Notes: generated by a model from the sequence alone, not told the origin. DNA of 64,000 nt from Typhlomys cinereus (GCA_023101885.1 JALPQD010000115.1:1929953-1993952); one strand, 5' to 3'. Positions 23,273 through 35,872 are shown, numbered from the stretch's first letter. Translations and numbers: made by a program.

Positions 23273-23889
23273 TTGTTATATACTTTTGATTTGGTTCCTC
23301 AGTTCTTCATACTCAGGATCCAAAGAGTAAGCAAAAGACGCATTACGATCTTCAACAACATGATTTATTGCTACACACTATCACCTTGTTTATGTTTAAT
23401 ATAGGCTAATAAAATTATGCTTATTTAAAAATAGGTGTCTTACACATCAAATAAATGTTCTATTTATTAGTTAAGAGAGGAATTGTAGATGAGTAACTTT
23501 CTACTTGAACCTTCAGATATTGGTACCTAGTGCTTTAAACACAAGTGTTAGCCAAAAGAAGTAAATCAAAGACTAAAATTATGAGCCCTGCATTTAATGT
23601 TGGGGCAATCTGTATAGACCATAGATCTGTGCCCTAAGGGCTTGACTCCATTATGATCAGTTACTCATTTACAATTCCTCTCAACTAATCTCAATAAAAA
23701 AATTCTGCATTTTTTACAGTTAAAATTATAAAAAGTTGCAGACTGCTTTAATATTGATAATATATTTTCAAAAATTAAAAAGTAAAGGTGAGAATGTGGG
23801 AATAGAGGAAAGATGGGGAAGGGATAGTTAACACTAAGGATGTACAATAAAGATGTATAGAAACCTATTTTGTCATCTTATTCAAAAAC

Positions 23890-25060
23890 AACTTAGAAAA
23901 AAAACAAGACTTAGAACCAAAGGACCCTTCATAAGGGTACACAGTAAGAAGCAGAGTAGGAAACTGACTTGAGATTCCATTCCAGAAGACAGGGGACCCT
24001 CTAAAACAATATAGGCTATTGTCATTGTTCTTGGTTGCCTACCAGAACCTGATAGCAAGACCCTACCACAGAAGACCCTGTATACGTCAGTCACAGGACA
24101 AGAAGAACTTAACCCGAAGGCCACCTGAAGGCAGCATCCCTGCTAGCTAGCTCCCTCAGTGCCAGAAAGTAACATGAAGGCGACTGGTGCAGAGAAGCCA
24201 CAGGCAGCCTTGCCGGGCTATGAATCCGTGAGTTGTAAGGACCAGATGGACAAGGTGTGCCTAACAGTGAAGTAATGGCATGGATGTCGTAAGGGTACCA
24301 GCCACTTTCTGATTAGATTCAAGGGCCCGCTCAAGAGGAAATCATTCATGCCTGTAAACCTGGCTGAGAGCCCATGGAGGGGAAGGTCCCGGACCCTAAA
24401 GGAGAACCACTACATAGGTTTGCTAAGTAGGCAGGGTAACAAAATACCTTTAAACGTTTAAAGTCCATAGATGACGCAGCTCTTAACTTTCAATCAAGAT
24501 CCACCCCCATGGGGTTTGGGGGTGTAATACAGTCACAACTGGTCAAAGTGCAGAGAGTAAGTGACTGTGACACACTTGGCCATAAATGGGACAATCTGAA
24601 TCTCTCCCATCCCCCACCCTAAGACTTGTGGAAGAGAGGATGGAAAGAATGAGAAAATCAGATTGAGAGAGAAACACCACCAAGCAATGTCATCCACACT
24701 ACATCCATGAACTCATTGCAGGTGTGCTTGCTTGTCCAAGGCCAATACAAGATTGAGTCCGTCACCATTTACCTCCTGGGTGAGAGACAACTCACACAGC
24801 CCCACTCCTCTCGGTGAATACAAATGGTCGGTGCTGGCTGGAGCAAGGGGCCCACCCGCCTCCATGACTTGTGCTGCAGCAGGTTCCAGACACATGCTAA
24901 GACAGTCCTTACTGGTCCCGATGGGCCATGCACACAAGAACGGACAGGAAAGTTGGAGGGAGATTTGGCAGGAAGATTCTCAGTAAGTGGAGAGGGTACC
25001 AGGAATGGGAGTATGGGAGAAAATGACCAAAAATGTATTGTATGAAACTGTCAAAGAAAT
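23890..25060 (+). mobile_element. L1 3'-UTR fragment, about 1.2 kb
   Basis: Rodent-type L1 3' UTR in sense orientation. Recognisable phrases are CAATATAGGCTATTGTCATTGTTC, ACAACTGGTCAAAGTGCAGAGAGTAAGTGACTGTG, ATAAATGGGACAATCTGAATCTC and the end AAAATGTATTGTATGAAACTGTCAAAGAAAT. A diverged second copy of the first part lies at about 30500-31000. No ORF2 sequence is attached. Confidence 0.75.
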
Positions 25061-25100
25061 ACACGCACGCACGCACGCACGCACGCACACACGCACGCAG
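25061..25100. repeat. (ACGC)n microsatellite at L1 tail
   Basis: ACACGCACGCACGC tract directly after the L1 end, nearly pure alternating purine-pyrimidine. Confidence 0.9.
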
Positions 25101-26777
25101 GAGAAGTGATTTGTTCCAGCTTATAACTGGATCGTCCATCATGGCAAGAAATCACAGGAGCATTTAATTCCTTGCAGTTTCATACATTTGATGAATTTCA
25201 TTCATTTTTACTCCCCCAAACCACTCTTTCATCCTCCCCCCTCACCTGCTGAAGTCTCTTTCCTACAGCCCCCCCACCCCACTACTTCAATGTCTTCTGT
25301 GTGTGATCTACTAAGTTTAGTGTTCCATGCCCAAGTGTGGGTGGAAGCTTATCTACTGAAGCTAAGATAACTTATCACTGGCTACACCACTGAAGAAAAT
25401 GACATTCCCTCCCCAAGCAAACATAACTGCCTCAGGAAAAGGAAAAGGGCTCTTGGGCCCCTCCACCACCACGCGTGAGGTGCTGACAGGTTCCATCTTG
25501 TACACGTTTTAAGGGTTTCTTTACACATGATAGTGAAGTGTACTCAGTTACCTATTTCTGACCCTGATTTCCTTATATTTAACAGTCACTGATTAGAATC
25601 AATAAATTTGTTTATTTAAAAAAATTCCGAGACCCTGCTCCCTCACTATCAGCAACAAATCATAGGCATGTGTTTCCTTCCCCTTCCCTCTCCACAGAGA
25701 TCCAGGATCCAAACAGCTCTGAGAACACAGATGATGAGAGGCAGGAGAGGAGAACAGTAAAAAAAGGTTTATTCAAAAGTATTCCATAGATAAGCAAAGA
25801 ATATTTTTTAAAGTATTGGGAAGAATACCTTTTATTTCTTTTGAAAAAATACTGAAATTTAACTCAGCTTTGGTTCTCTCCAGGGCCTATAAAACACTCC
25901 TAGTTAGCACTGAATATGATATTTGAAAATACACTCCTCAGTTTCTAGGCTGCTTTCTTTTCCTGTGGTGACCATCTACTTGGGATAATATGAAAAGCCA
26001 TCCTAGGCAGAATTTGGAGACCATGAAGCCATTCGATTAGAACCATGAGAACAGTGGTTAAACAAACTAAAGAAAGAAACTAAAAAAAAGTGATTTGCAA
26101 GTGAGGAACCAGGAAGTATATATCAAAGCAAAACTTTGTTGTAGGTAAAATGTCCTGACATGATTCCTATTTATCAAACAATAGAATCTTAGTTATTTTC
26201 CTTATGTTTTTCCTCTCTGTGAAAATGTTACTGTGTATATGAAGTTTCCATTCATGATTACAAACCTGTAGCTATTGGTTTACCTTAAGAAGCAGAGTTC
26301 ATGTTACTCATTTTATTTGTGACTGCCAGCAAGATGTTACTATTCTATTTTGTAGGTTTGAAAAGTTAGCACAATTCGATTGATTAACAATTTTGGTAAT
26401 TTATTGGTATTAAACTGGTCAAAGTTTTGTTATTTTCTAGCATGATTGTATTCTCTAAATGGGAAGAGCAGGAACAACAGTACAATATATTTATGCTGCG
26501 GGGCTAATATCTTTGAAATTGCTTTCATCTCCAAAACTAAGAGCATTCGGTTTTTCTTTCTAGAAAGCTTTCCACTTGAAATTTTCATAAACAACTCTGA
26601 ATGTCACCTGTTACAATGACCTTGGTTACAATATTATTTTAATGAAGTACATTAAATAATGCTATTTTCTAAACCACCAGTCATCTTAAAAAATTTAAAA
26701 ACTGCTTATGAAGACTCTTTCTCTTAATGAAATATTTCAAGTCCAACTTAAATAGTCAATTGAAAATGAAATGGCTA

Positions 26778-26779
<2 letters not shown>

Positions 26780-26828
<49 letters not shown>

Positions 26829-27064
26829 AAAAGGGCATTGTGTGTGCCTGCAGAGGCCCAAGAGTGACTTTGGGAATCATCCTGGATTGCTCTACCTTCT
26901 TTAGCCTTATGCTCTAGGATTTCTCAGGCTCTGCCCTTCTTCCAGACAGGAAGTGCAGGCCATAGCCATTTCTGCCCAGCCTTTTTAAATGGGATCTGGG
27001 ATCAGAACTCAGATCTTTCTGTTTGCTAGTCACAAGCTTAACTACTGAGCCACTTCTCCAGTCC
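26780..27064 (-). repeat. Dip-like tRNA SINE (minus) with (GT)n
   Basis: (GT)n 26780-26826, then CAGAGGCCCAAGAGTGACTTTGGGAATCATCCTGGATTGC, GGGATCTGGGATCAGAACTCAGATC (B-box region) and the head complement CTACTGAGCCACTTCTCCAGTCC. Confidence 0.8.
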
Positions 27065-27439
27065 AGAAATGGTCACTTTCTAATTACTATGCAGCAGCCT
27101 GTTTCTTTACCTGATGGATACATAAAATGCTTTCACAACCAGAGCATCATATATGGTTAAGATGAGATTACAAGTTTTGTCATAGAGTTGTCTGTCAAAA
27201 TTTTAATACCGTTCAGCATACTTGTAATAAGGAGTTTCTAAATGAATTTATTTTCCACTTTTGTCATATATTTTATAAATAGTACTTACAGCGTTCTCCG
27301 CAGTTTCATGTGAATTCTGTTTTTCTGTGCTGTGGTGCCAAGGGAATGTGGATCCATGCTTGCAAGATAGGTGTGGGGAAAGAGGGAGACCCTCGGGTTG
27401 GGGTTAGTGCTAAGGTTACACGACGCTAGCTGAGCATAA

Positions 27440-27966
27440 AAAAGACTCTTTACTAGAGAAGGAAAAAGACTGCTGATGAAAGGCAGCCAGTGAGCAACCA
27501 AGAGAAACCAGACATCTCAAGACAGTGAAGAAAGACAGCGAAGTCCCTGAAGACAAAAAGAAGAAAATGGGAAAAAGGAGACAGGGAACACAAGAAAAAA
27601 AGAAGTAAAGACAGAGGAAGAACTAACTTAAAAAAGGAAAGGCGCATGAAAAGGAAAAAAAAAAGCGAGAAAGAAGGCAAAATGGGCACACCCACTCTCC
27701 TCCTGCTCCTTCTCTCCGGAGCTTCCCTCCACTCCCCCACGCCATCCCACACACACACCCCACGCCCTGCCCTCAACCTGGGTGAGAGGGCCCCACCCAG
27801 AGCCCAGGTCACCTCCTCCTCCTTGTTAGCAACTCCAGGCCCTGCCCCTCATGCAGCCCAGCCACACTGTGCCAACACAGGTGAAAAACAAGGGCTATCT
27901 CCTCTTCCTCCTCCTCTTCTATTTGTACTCCCAGTTCCTGCCCTTCGTGGAGTCTAGCCACACCGT
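27440..27966. repeat. Purine-rich then pyrimidine-rich low-complexity block with 91-bp tandem duplication
   Basis: 27440-27690 is almost all A and G on the + strand; 27700-27960 is C/T-rich. Within the latter, CCTGCCCCTCATGCAGCCCAGCCACACTGTG (27842-27874) is repeated about 91 bp later as CCTGCCCTTCGTGGAGTCTAGCCACACCGTG (about 27935-27965). ORFs here (up to 119 aa) are compositional. Confidence 0.6.
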
Positions 27967-28082
27967 GAGGATAATTCCAGATATCAACCCTTGGGTCTCC
28001 ACAGGCACACACACTCAAGCGTGTTAGTGTACAGATACCTGCATACACATACACACATGTGCCATTCACATATATATTTTTA
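27965..28082 (+). repeat. Dip-like SINE, 3' fragment
   Basis: GAGGATAATTCCAGATATCAACCCTTGGGTCTCCACAGGCACACACACTC matches the 3' half of the Dip-like SINE, followed by an AC-rich stretch and an AT-rich tail. Confidence 0.6.
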
Positions 28083-28084
28083 AA

Positions 28085-30345
28085 AAAACAATTCTGCTTA
28101 ACTAAACTGAATAATCTACAAGAAGTAGATGAATTTCTTCTAAACACATGTGACTTATCAAAGCTAAAACAATGCAATATGAACAACTTAAACAAACCCT
28201 TACCAAGCAATGAAACTGAAACAGCAATTGCAGATTTCCCAACAATAAAAGCCCAGGACCTGGTGGATTCAGCGCACACGTTCAAAAAAGAACTAACCCC
28301 AATATTCCTCAAATTATTATGCAAGATATGAAGGGAAGGAACTTAATTCATTCTATGAAGCCAATATTACTCAGATCCAAAAACTAAATAAGAATTTAAA
28401 AAAAAACAGAACTATAGACCAATCTCATGATGAACACAGATACAAAAGTCCTCAACAAAAAACTTGCAGCCAAAATGCAAAAACACATCAAAAAGATTGT
28501 TCGCCATGATCAAAATGGTTTCATCCCAGACTCATTGATTGTCAGAATGGATATCGTGAAAATGTCAGTCCTATCAAATGCAATCCCCATAAAAATTCCA
28601 ATGAGATTCTTCAAAAATTTTTTTTAAATCTCAAAATTCAAATGGAAACACAGAAGACCCCAGATATCCACAGCAATCCTCAGCACTAAAAACACTACTG
28701 AAGGTATAACCATACCTGACTTTAAGCTACACTACAGAGACACAGTAATAAAAACAACATGGTACTAGCACAAAAATAGACATTGATCAATGGAATGGAA
28801 TTGAGGACACAGATATAAGACCACACCTGCAGCAAATTTTTGACAAAGATGCAAAAGAATACACACTGGAGAAAAAAAAAATCTTTAAAAAAAGTGCTGG
28901 AAAATTTGGATATCTACATGTAAAAAAAAAAAAGAAACTTGACCCTTATCTTTTCATCTTGTACAAAAAGCAATTCCAAGTATATCAAAGAGTTCAATGT
29001 TAAATCTGAGACCAAGAACAGGGAACACATTTGAACTTATAGGCCTAGGTAAAAGGGCTTTCTGACTAGTTTCCCAATCATACAGGAAACAAGACCAACA
29101 ATCAACAAGTGGGGTTACATGGAGTTAAAAGGCTTCTGCTCTGCAAAAGAAACTGCTAATCAAAGCTATTAATGGCAACCCACACATGGGAGAAAATCTT
29201 TGCAGGTATATATTTGACAGAGGATTAGTGTCAAGAGCATACAAAGAACTAAAAAAATTAAGAAAGTAAGCAACCCAATTAAAAAATAGATACTGGAGCT
29301 AAACGAAGACTTTTAACTAAAAAAGAAATCTAAGAAATATTTAAAACTATGGCCAACATCCTGGGCTTTCAGGAAAATGAAAAATTAAGGTACTTGGAGG
29401 TTTCATCTTACCCTAGTAGGAATGGCTAAAATCAGAACAAAAATAACAAGTGCTGTTGAGGATGTGGAGAAAGGAGAACCCTCATTCACTCTTGGGGGGA
29501 GTATACAATGGTGCAGCCACTCTGGAGAACACTGTTGAGGTTCCTCAAGAGCTAAAAATTGAATTACCCAACTCTGTAATTTCTGGAGTTATTCCCAGAA
29601 GACTCCATATCCTACCACAAAGACACATGCTCAGTTATAGTCACAGCAGCTCAATTTACAATAGCAATGGAATCAACTTAGATGTCCAACAACTGATGAA
29701 TACCTAATGAAAATGTACATATATATGCAGTGGAATACTGCTCAGCTATCAAGAAAAGTGAAATTAAGAAGTTTGCTGGCAAATGAATGGAATTAAGTGG
29801 GGTATCCCAAGTACAGAAAACTATATACTACATGTTCTGTCTTACATATGTTTTCTTTGTTAATCTTTGTGTATGTGTGTGTGTGTGTGTGTGTATCAGA
29901 GGGCACTGTGTGTCTCTGTGGAGGACCAAGAGTGACTTTAGGAATCACCATGGATTGCTTCCACCTCCTCTTTGTTATGCTCTGGAGTTTCCCAGGGTCA
30001 GAAGAGCAGACCACTGCCATTTCCACTAAGGACCTTCTACTTGTGAGGCAGAGACTTAACTTCTGAGCCATCTCTCCAGTACCTGTCTTATATTTTGATG
30101 CTAGAGTGTTTAATATTTGAGTACTTAACAAGGAATACATTCAACAGCTAGAAAACTAGAAAGGAATCATAAAGAGGCAGGGGGAGAGGGCCTTAAAGGA
30201 GGGGAGATTGAAGAACAGAAGGTAAATGAAGATCAAAATGAGAATAAAGTGAGGGAAAGGATTAAGAAGGAGGGAGATGGGGGGTACATGAAGGGATAGA
30301 GGAGGAATTAGTAAAAATAAAGATACATAGAGTTAAACAGAAACC
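28085..30345 (+). pseudogene. L1 ORF2 remnant and 3' end, internally deleted
   Basis: Sense-strand L1. 28085-28540 matches the reverse-transcriptase part of ORF2 (PSNETETAIADFPTIKAQD, then [20 protein letters not shown], then RHDQNGFIP). At about 28535-28545 it jumps to a region normally several hundred bases downstream ([16 protein letters not shown]), then follows the C-terminal part to about 29800. Frames shift repeatedly, so no functional protein remains. A minus-strand SINE splits the 3' end at about 29860-30080. The purine-rich 3' UTR resumes (GATCAAAATGAGAATAAAGTGAGGGAAAGG) and ends in AATAAAGATACATAGAG. Confidence 0.85.
29862..30081 (-). repeat. Dip-like tRNA SINE (minus) inside L1
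   Basis: (GT)n 29872-29893, then CAGAGGGCACTGTGTGTCTCTGTGGAGGACCAAGAGTGAC, and the head complement TAACTTCTGAGCCATCTCTCCAG. CTGTCTTACAT on the left and CTGTCTTATAT on the right look like an imperfect target duplication. The SINE therefore landed after the L1. Confidence 0.8.
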
Positions 30346-30429
30346 TTTTATATGATGAGTTTATATAAAAATTAAATTTAAAAAGCTGAGAATAGATATA
30401 ACACCACTGAGAGATATATAGAGATAAGA

Positions 30430-31565
30430 AAGAAAGGAATACCAGAATCTTCCATGAGATACTTCTCGCAGAAGCCATAAACCGCTAGACGTGACAGGTA
30501 TATAACACCTCTGAATTAGCTATTGTGGCCAGACAGGTCTCAAAGACCCCCAAAGCAGCATAGGCTTTTTCATTGCTCTTGATTGCACCTGAACAGCAAG
30601 ACCCTCCTGCTAAAGACACCACATCTACTGACCACAGGACACGGAGAAGACGAGTCTGCGCCGAAAACCTGCTCCCTGCAGCCCAACTCTCACAGTACCA
30701 GATGGTAGGACGCAAGCTGCTGGGGGAGGTACCAGCTACGACCTCACCCAGCTGTGAATCCAGCTAGCTACAAGCACCATCGCCCTGGTAAGAGGTAACC
30801 ACTGGTGCAATATGGCTCTCTGACTGGAAAAAAGGCCCACTGTTAGCAGATAATTTGATGTAAACCAGACCAAAAACCTGTACAAGGAGAGACCCTAGGC
30901 CCAAGGAAGAGCAAACTACCTGTAAGGACATGATACCAAACAACCATCTAAACATTTATCATTGCATCCATAGAGTAGAGAAGCTCTCAACACTAGATCT
31001 AGAAGTTTCCTCTTGCGATGGAAGGTCCTTAATCCACTGGACTCAAGTCCAGAGAATAGGCCACCATGGACTACTCATCCCTAAACAGGACATCTAAGTC
31101 ACCCCCATCCCAAAGCTCAGAGAACACGTGGAAAAGAGATGGTGGGAACCTGAGTGGGGGGGGGGTGCTGCTAGACCATCTTTTCTGGACATGACAGGTG
31201 GCTGCGCCCATGAACTCCCTGCATGTGACTCCTTCCACAAAACTCCGCGTGAGATTTTGCCTATTGATATTTCACGTGGAAGGAGCAAGATCTCAAGAGG
31301 CACCACGCCTCCCTGAAAATGATCGAGGGTTAATCCAGATTGCAGGGTGAGGGGGCTGTACTCTCCCAATGGTCTACCCGCTGATATGTCCTCCACACTC
31401 TAGTCAGTGCCCAGATAGAGACAACCTAGATGAAACTCAGTGGGCCGCACATGCAAAAGAACAGGAGAGCAGGAGGGAGATGTGGGAAAAGGAGGGGGCA
31501 TCGGACTGGGCAAGAAGTGATGAGAATTCATGGTATGAAATTCTAAAACACTTTAAAATGACAGC
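30430..31565 (+). mobile_element. Second L1 3'-UTR fragment
   Basis: GCATAGGCTTTTTCATTGCTCTTGATTGC...CAGCAAGACCCTCC and the following 500 bp align by eye with 24020-24460. The end GGTATGAAATTCTAAAACAC near 31535-31555 matches the usual L1 terminus (compare TGTATGAAACTGTCAAAG at 25040). Older than the adjacent L1 and separate from it. Confidence 0.6.
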
Positions 31566-33064
31566 AAGAAGACGCTGTTCATTTGAAAGAGAAAGAAGAA
31601 TCCCATTGGGCACATCATGATGAAAAACAAAATACTCCAGACAACCGACCAGAGCCACCTAGATTGAAGTTGAAAGAAAAATCCTGCCTTTGTCAAGAAA
31701 CTAAAAGCTATCATAGAATAACAGAGAGATTCCTTGTCCCGTGACTTTAATGACCTGAATTCAGGCGAATACATTGCAGACGCTGTAGCCTCCATGGTGG
31801 GAAAAAAACTAAAACCCTATGACATAAAGTGTATGGCACTCTGTCTTTCTGCAGTGTGCTATGTCCCCACACTTTGGAAGGTATGAAAAAAGCATTTTGA
31901 AGTAAGGAAAGGTGAAAACAGCTAATATTACCAAGCTAAGAACTGATTTCTGTTTCATTGCAAAACTGACCACAGTGAGAACTTTGACTGAGAAAAGAAG
32001 AGTCTTTTCCTTAATCAATGAACAGCTAAAAAGTATTATTAATGCAGAGTCAGAGCCTCCCTAAAAACGTTTTTAAAAACTTGTCAAGTGTTTTTACAAG
32101 TAGTCAATTTTTGTAACTATTCTAGATTTATGAGGGAAAGAAAATATTTCCACTAGGTTTGGCTACAGGTCTTGGCTCTTTGTTACTCTTTCTTTAGCTA
32201 CAGCTAAAGAAACTTACTGAAACGTAAGTAGGAAATGATTTGTCTTAAAAAACGAGGCATTTGATGGCATGTAACATAGGTATGACCAGATTAATTCATT
32301 CGGCATGTGCCGTACTTACCTTCCAGATACAGTTAGTAGTTAGAATTAAGTTTGACATTGCCATGATAGCTTGACCTTCATAAATTTCAGAGGTAAATCA
32401 TCCCCACTAGTTTACACGTATGTACTAGTAGTAAGAGGTATTTTGTGTCTGTTTAGATCAGATCATCCCTGACCTGAACAGACAAATAATCAAGAACAAG
32501 GTGGTGAGGTTAGTGGAACCTACAGCCAGAAGTGTTCTGTGGATTGTGAGCCAACCAGGAAAACTTCCGTGCACTTACTGAATGAGGCTCTATGGCCCTC
32601 TTAGTGAGGTTTATTTTAAAAAAATTCAATTTATCTCCCATGATCAAGGAAGCTAGATGGATGTAAGGACTTGACTGAGTTTCATTGCCCTAGTTAAGGC
32701 AATCCCAGACTCCACATGAGCAGGACCAGTAATTTGCTTTAGTTCTTTGTTTTGTTAAGTTCTTAAAGTAACTTTCTTTATCTGTTACAGACAAATAGTG
32801 CACACACCCCAAATTCAGCAAACTGTCATAAATTAAAGGATTATGCCTTTGATTCGAGTCAAGAAACAACTTTGTCAACTTTCCTATCTCCTCTGCCCCC
32901 TCCCTAATGCTAATCTCTCTCCTAATGAAGTATCGTGGGGAGGGATAGGAGAAGCATTAGGTTCATAGCAGGGAACATAGGTTCCGTACCTACCCCACTG
33001 GCACACACATGCATAGCCTCCTCCACATTCAACACCCAAAAGCATTACATTTGTTATAACTGAT

Positions 33065-33190
33065 GAACCTATAACCTCTGTTAACCCCTTCTGCTCCTCT
33101 TTCTCCTAGAGTCCCACTCTGTAGTCCAGACTGGCTTTGAACCTGTCCCAGTTTCCTGAATGCTGAGGATGCAAACTACCATGTTTACCT
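33065..33190 (-). repeat. B1 fragment (minus)
   Basis: AGAGTCCCACTCTGTAGTCCAGACTGGCTTTGAACC...TTTCCTGAATGCTGAGGATGC is a diverged B1 complement. Confidence 0.55.
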
Positions 33191-33977
33191 CATTGACTTA
33201 TCACCCAACATCCATAGTTTACATTGGGGTTCGCTCTTGCTGTACATTCTAAGGGTTTGCACAAGCATAAACGACAATTATCCACCATTATAGCATCGTG
33301 TAGAATAGTCTCACTGTCCTAAAAACTCTGTGTTCTGCCTATTCATCCAACTTTCCCAGATAACTCCTGTCAAACACCAATTTTCTTACTGTCTCCATAG
33401 TTTTCCCAGAATGTTACGTAGCTAGAACCACATGGCATGTAGCCTTTTCAGATTGGTTTCATTCATTAAGCAGTATGAATTCAAGCTACCTTCATGTCTT
33501 TCCTGGCTTGAGAGCTCTTTTTATAAAGCTAGGGTTTGAATGTAGGGCTTCATACCCTACATCCCCAGCCCTTGATAGTTCATTTCATTTTAACACTGAC
33601 TGTATCCCACTGTCTGCGTAGTTTTTTGAAGTGTGGCTTAGTGTGGGTTTTACAGTGAAGGATCTTTATACCTGCATGACATTAGGACTGCTGCACAGAT
33701 AGGCTCTTCCCAGCTCTCAGACTGAATAGGGCCTGAATGGCCTTGCACTTGTTGGTTCTGGACACTGAGCTTACTTAAACCCCTTTCAGAATAAAATATG
33801 GCATGTGTAGGGTCTGCCCAGGCACCTCATTGCACAGGTGTGCTTCAATGTAAGTTCTCAAGTTCTGCTTCATGGGACTAGACCGTGTGCCACATAGAGT
33901 GAGGGAAGGTAAGGATCTAATTCAGCCAGTGCTCTCGTCACTCCTGTGACAGTCTATGGCACAGGCAGCCATCTTGG

Positions 33978-34145
33978 TTACTTCTCCCTTGCTGTGGCCA
34001 AATACCTGAGAAGAGACAACTTTAGGGAAGAGGGGTTTAATTTGGCTCAGGGTTTGATGGTCCATGGTGGGAGGCATGGTGGTTAGGAATGTGAGACAGA
34101 TGGTCATATCACAGCCACAATCAGAAAGCAGAGAGAGATCAACGC
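33978..34145. repeat. URR1-like repeat fragment
   Basis: TACTTCTCCCTTGCTGTGGCCAAATACCTGAGAAGAGACAACTTTAGGGAAG...GGTTTGATGGTCCATGGTGGGAGGC: same family as the 34.4- and 35.0-kb copies. Confidence 0.5.
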
Positions 34146-34348
34146 TGGTGTGCATCTAGATTTCTTCTTCCCCCTGCCTTCTGTTTAGGATCCAGGAACT
34201 TAGGTCCACTTTTAGGGGATGCAGCCAATTCTCTTTTTTTTTTTTTTTTAGTTTCCATACACATATTTATGTATGTTGAGCATATTTTTCCCAGTCCTAT
34301 TCCCTTTGCTCCCTTTGTTCTCCTAGAAAATTTTTCTTCTACTTTTAT

Positions 34349-34351
<3 letters not shown>

Positions 34352-34397
<46 letters not shown>
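34352..34397. repeat. (CA)n microsatellite
   Basis: About 23 CA units. The minus-strand ORF made of Cys-Val repeats is spurious. Confidence 0.95.
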
Positions 34398-34398
<1 letters not shown>

Positions 34399-34429
34399 AG
34401 TGGTATAGCTGGGTCATAAGGTAGATCTG

Positions 34430-34765
34430 TGTCTTAGTTTCTTGTTGCTGTGATAAAATACTCTGACAAGAGGAACTTAAGGGTTTATTGCACGGAACAA
34501 TCCATCATGGTGGGAAGGAAGGCAGCAGGAGCTTGAAGTAGCTGGTCATGTTGCACCTACAGTTAAGAAGCAGAGAACAAGGCATGCCTGTGCATAGTTA
34601 ACCTTCTTTCCATACATTTCAGGGTCTCTGTTTAGGAAAAGGCACCACTCACCTTTTCTACCTCAACTAACTTATTTGGGGTCGTCCCCCACAGGCATGT
34701 CCATTGGCTCATCTTCCAGGTGATTCAAAAATTAGATTAAGTTGACAGTTGAGATTAACCACCAC
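34430..34765. repeat. URR1-like repeat, well preserved
   Basis: Begins GTGTCTTAGTTTCTTGTTGCTGTGATAAAATACTCTGACAAGAGG, continues GGTTTATTGCACGGAACAATCCATCATGGTGGGAAGG and ends near AAGTTGACAGTTGAGATTAACC. Confidence 0.55.
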
Positions 34766-34967
34766 AATCTACTTCTAGTTTTGAGGGTTCTCCATATTGA
34801 TTTCCACAGATTTTTTTCCCACAGTCATGTATATAAGAATTCCCTTTTGAGCACATCTGGGCCAATATTTATTGATGTTTGCTTTCTTTGTGACTGACAT
34901 TCTGGCTGGAGTAAGATGGGATCTCAATGTAGTTTTGATTTCCATTTTTCTGATGGCTGATGTTTTA

Positions 34968-35560
34968 GCGTCTCTTCTGTTGCTGTGATAAAATACTCTG
35001 GCCAGAGCAACTTCAGGGAGAAATGGTTTACTCTGGCTCACAGTTCCAGTATAACAGAACTCCTGCACATAATCTGGGTTAGGGAATTCTCTTTCTCTTC
35101 TGTAGCAACTCCTACTTATCAGCTCTCATGCTGTTTCTTGGTTTATTCCTTTAGTTGAATGGCATACTTCCCTCCAGTAGTTTCCTAGGAAGAGTAGATG
35201 GAATTAAAATATTTAACTTTGTAGTTTAATATCTTCTTCTACCCCATGATTTTTTTCTTCCCAGTTCCTCTTTTTTTTTCTAGAGGGGAGATATAGTCCA
35301 TTATGGCAGAAAAGGCGTGGCAGAAGTCAGAGGCTGAAGGTGGCGTGAGTCACCACAGACATCATGGAGTCTGAAAGAAAGCTAACTGAAGATTGCCAGA
35401 GCTAAGACTGCCAGACTATTAGCAGGAAGCAGGGAAGGGCTAACCCCATATGACGTGCCTTTCTCCAGCAAGACTTCACCTTCTAAGGTTGTCACAACCT
35501 TCCCAAACAGCAGCTAAGGATTTGAACACATATCAACTCACATTCAAACCATGGCAAAAT
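34968..35560. repeat. URR1-like repeat, interrupted
   Basis: GCGTCTCTTCTGTTGCTGTGATAAAATACTCTGGCC opens it. The family sequence breaks off at about 35070 and resumes at about 35285 (GATATAGTCCATTATGGCAGAAAAGGCGTGGCAG) to about 35560. The inserted roughly 215 bp is AT-rich and not recognised. Confidence 0.5.
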
Positions 35561-35749
35561 TCTGATGTGTATTATACTTAGAACCTATGTTATTCTCACA
35601 GTGATCTATGAGGTGCTACAATTCAATTCTCAGCACCTAACTTTCAAGCTCTCAGAATTAAGTGACATGGTTCATTTATTTCCAAGCAGATGATAGCATT
35701 GGTATTTTCAATTTGTCAAATCTTTAATTAATCCTTATTGTTATCACAG

Positions 35750-35872
35750 GTGTCTAGTTGATTGGCTTGAGTCCTGCTATGTAGCTAAGGCTAGCCTCAG
35801 ACTCACAAGCCTCGTGTATCCTCCTTCTGAGTGTTGGGATTGCAGATGTGTGCTACAAGACCTAGCTATAAT
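35750..35872 (-). repeat. B1 fragment (minus)
   Basis: CCTGCTATGTAGCTAAGGCTAGCCTCAGACTCACAAGCC...GAGTGTTGGGATTGCAGATGTGTGC is a B1 complement. Confidence 0.65.

Noticed and set aside
27453..28324. ORFs of 103-171 aa around a purine/pyrimidine-rich block
   Set aside because: Low-complexity composition, with SINE and L1 sequence inside the frame; no splice or domain support.
28059..29707. Short ORFs as possible new genes (28059-28331, 28427-28627, 29450-29707)
   Set aside because: They are broken pieces of L1 ORF2 and its 3' end, out of frame with one another.
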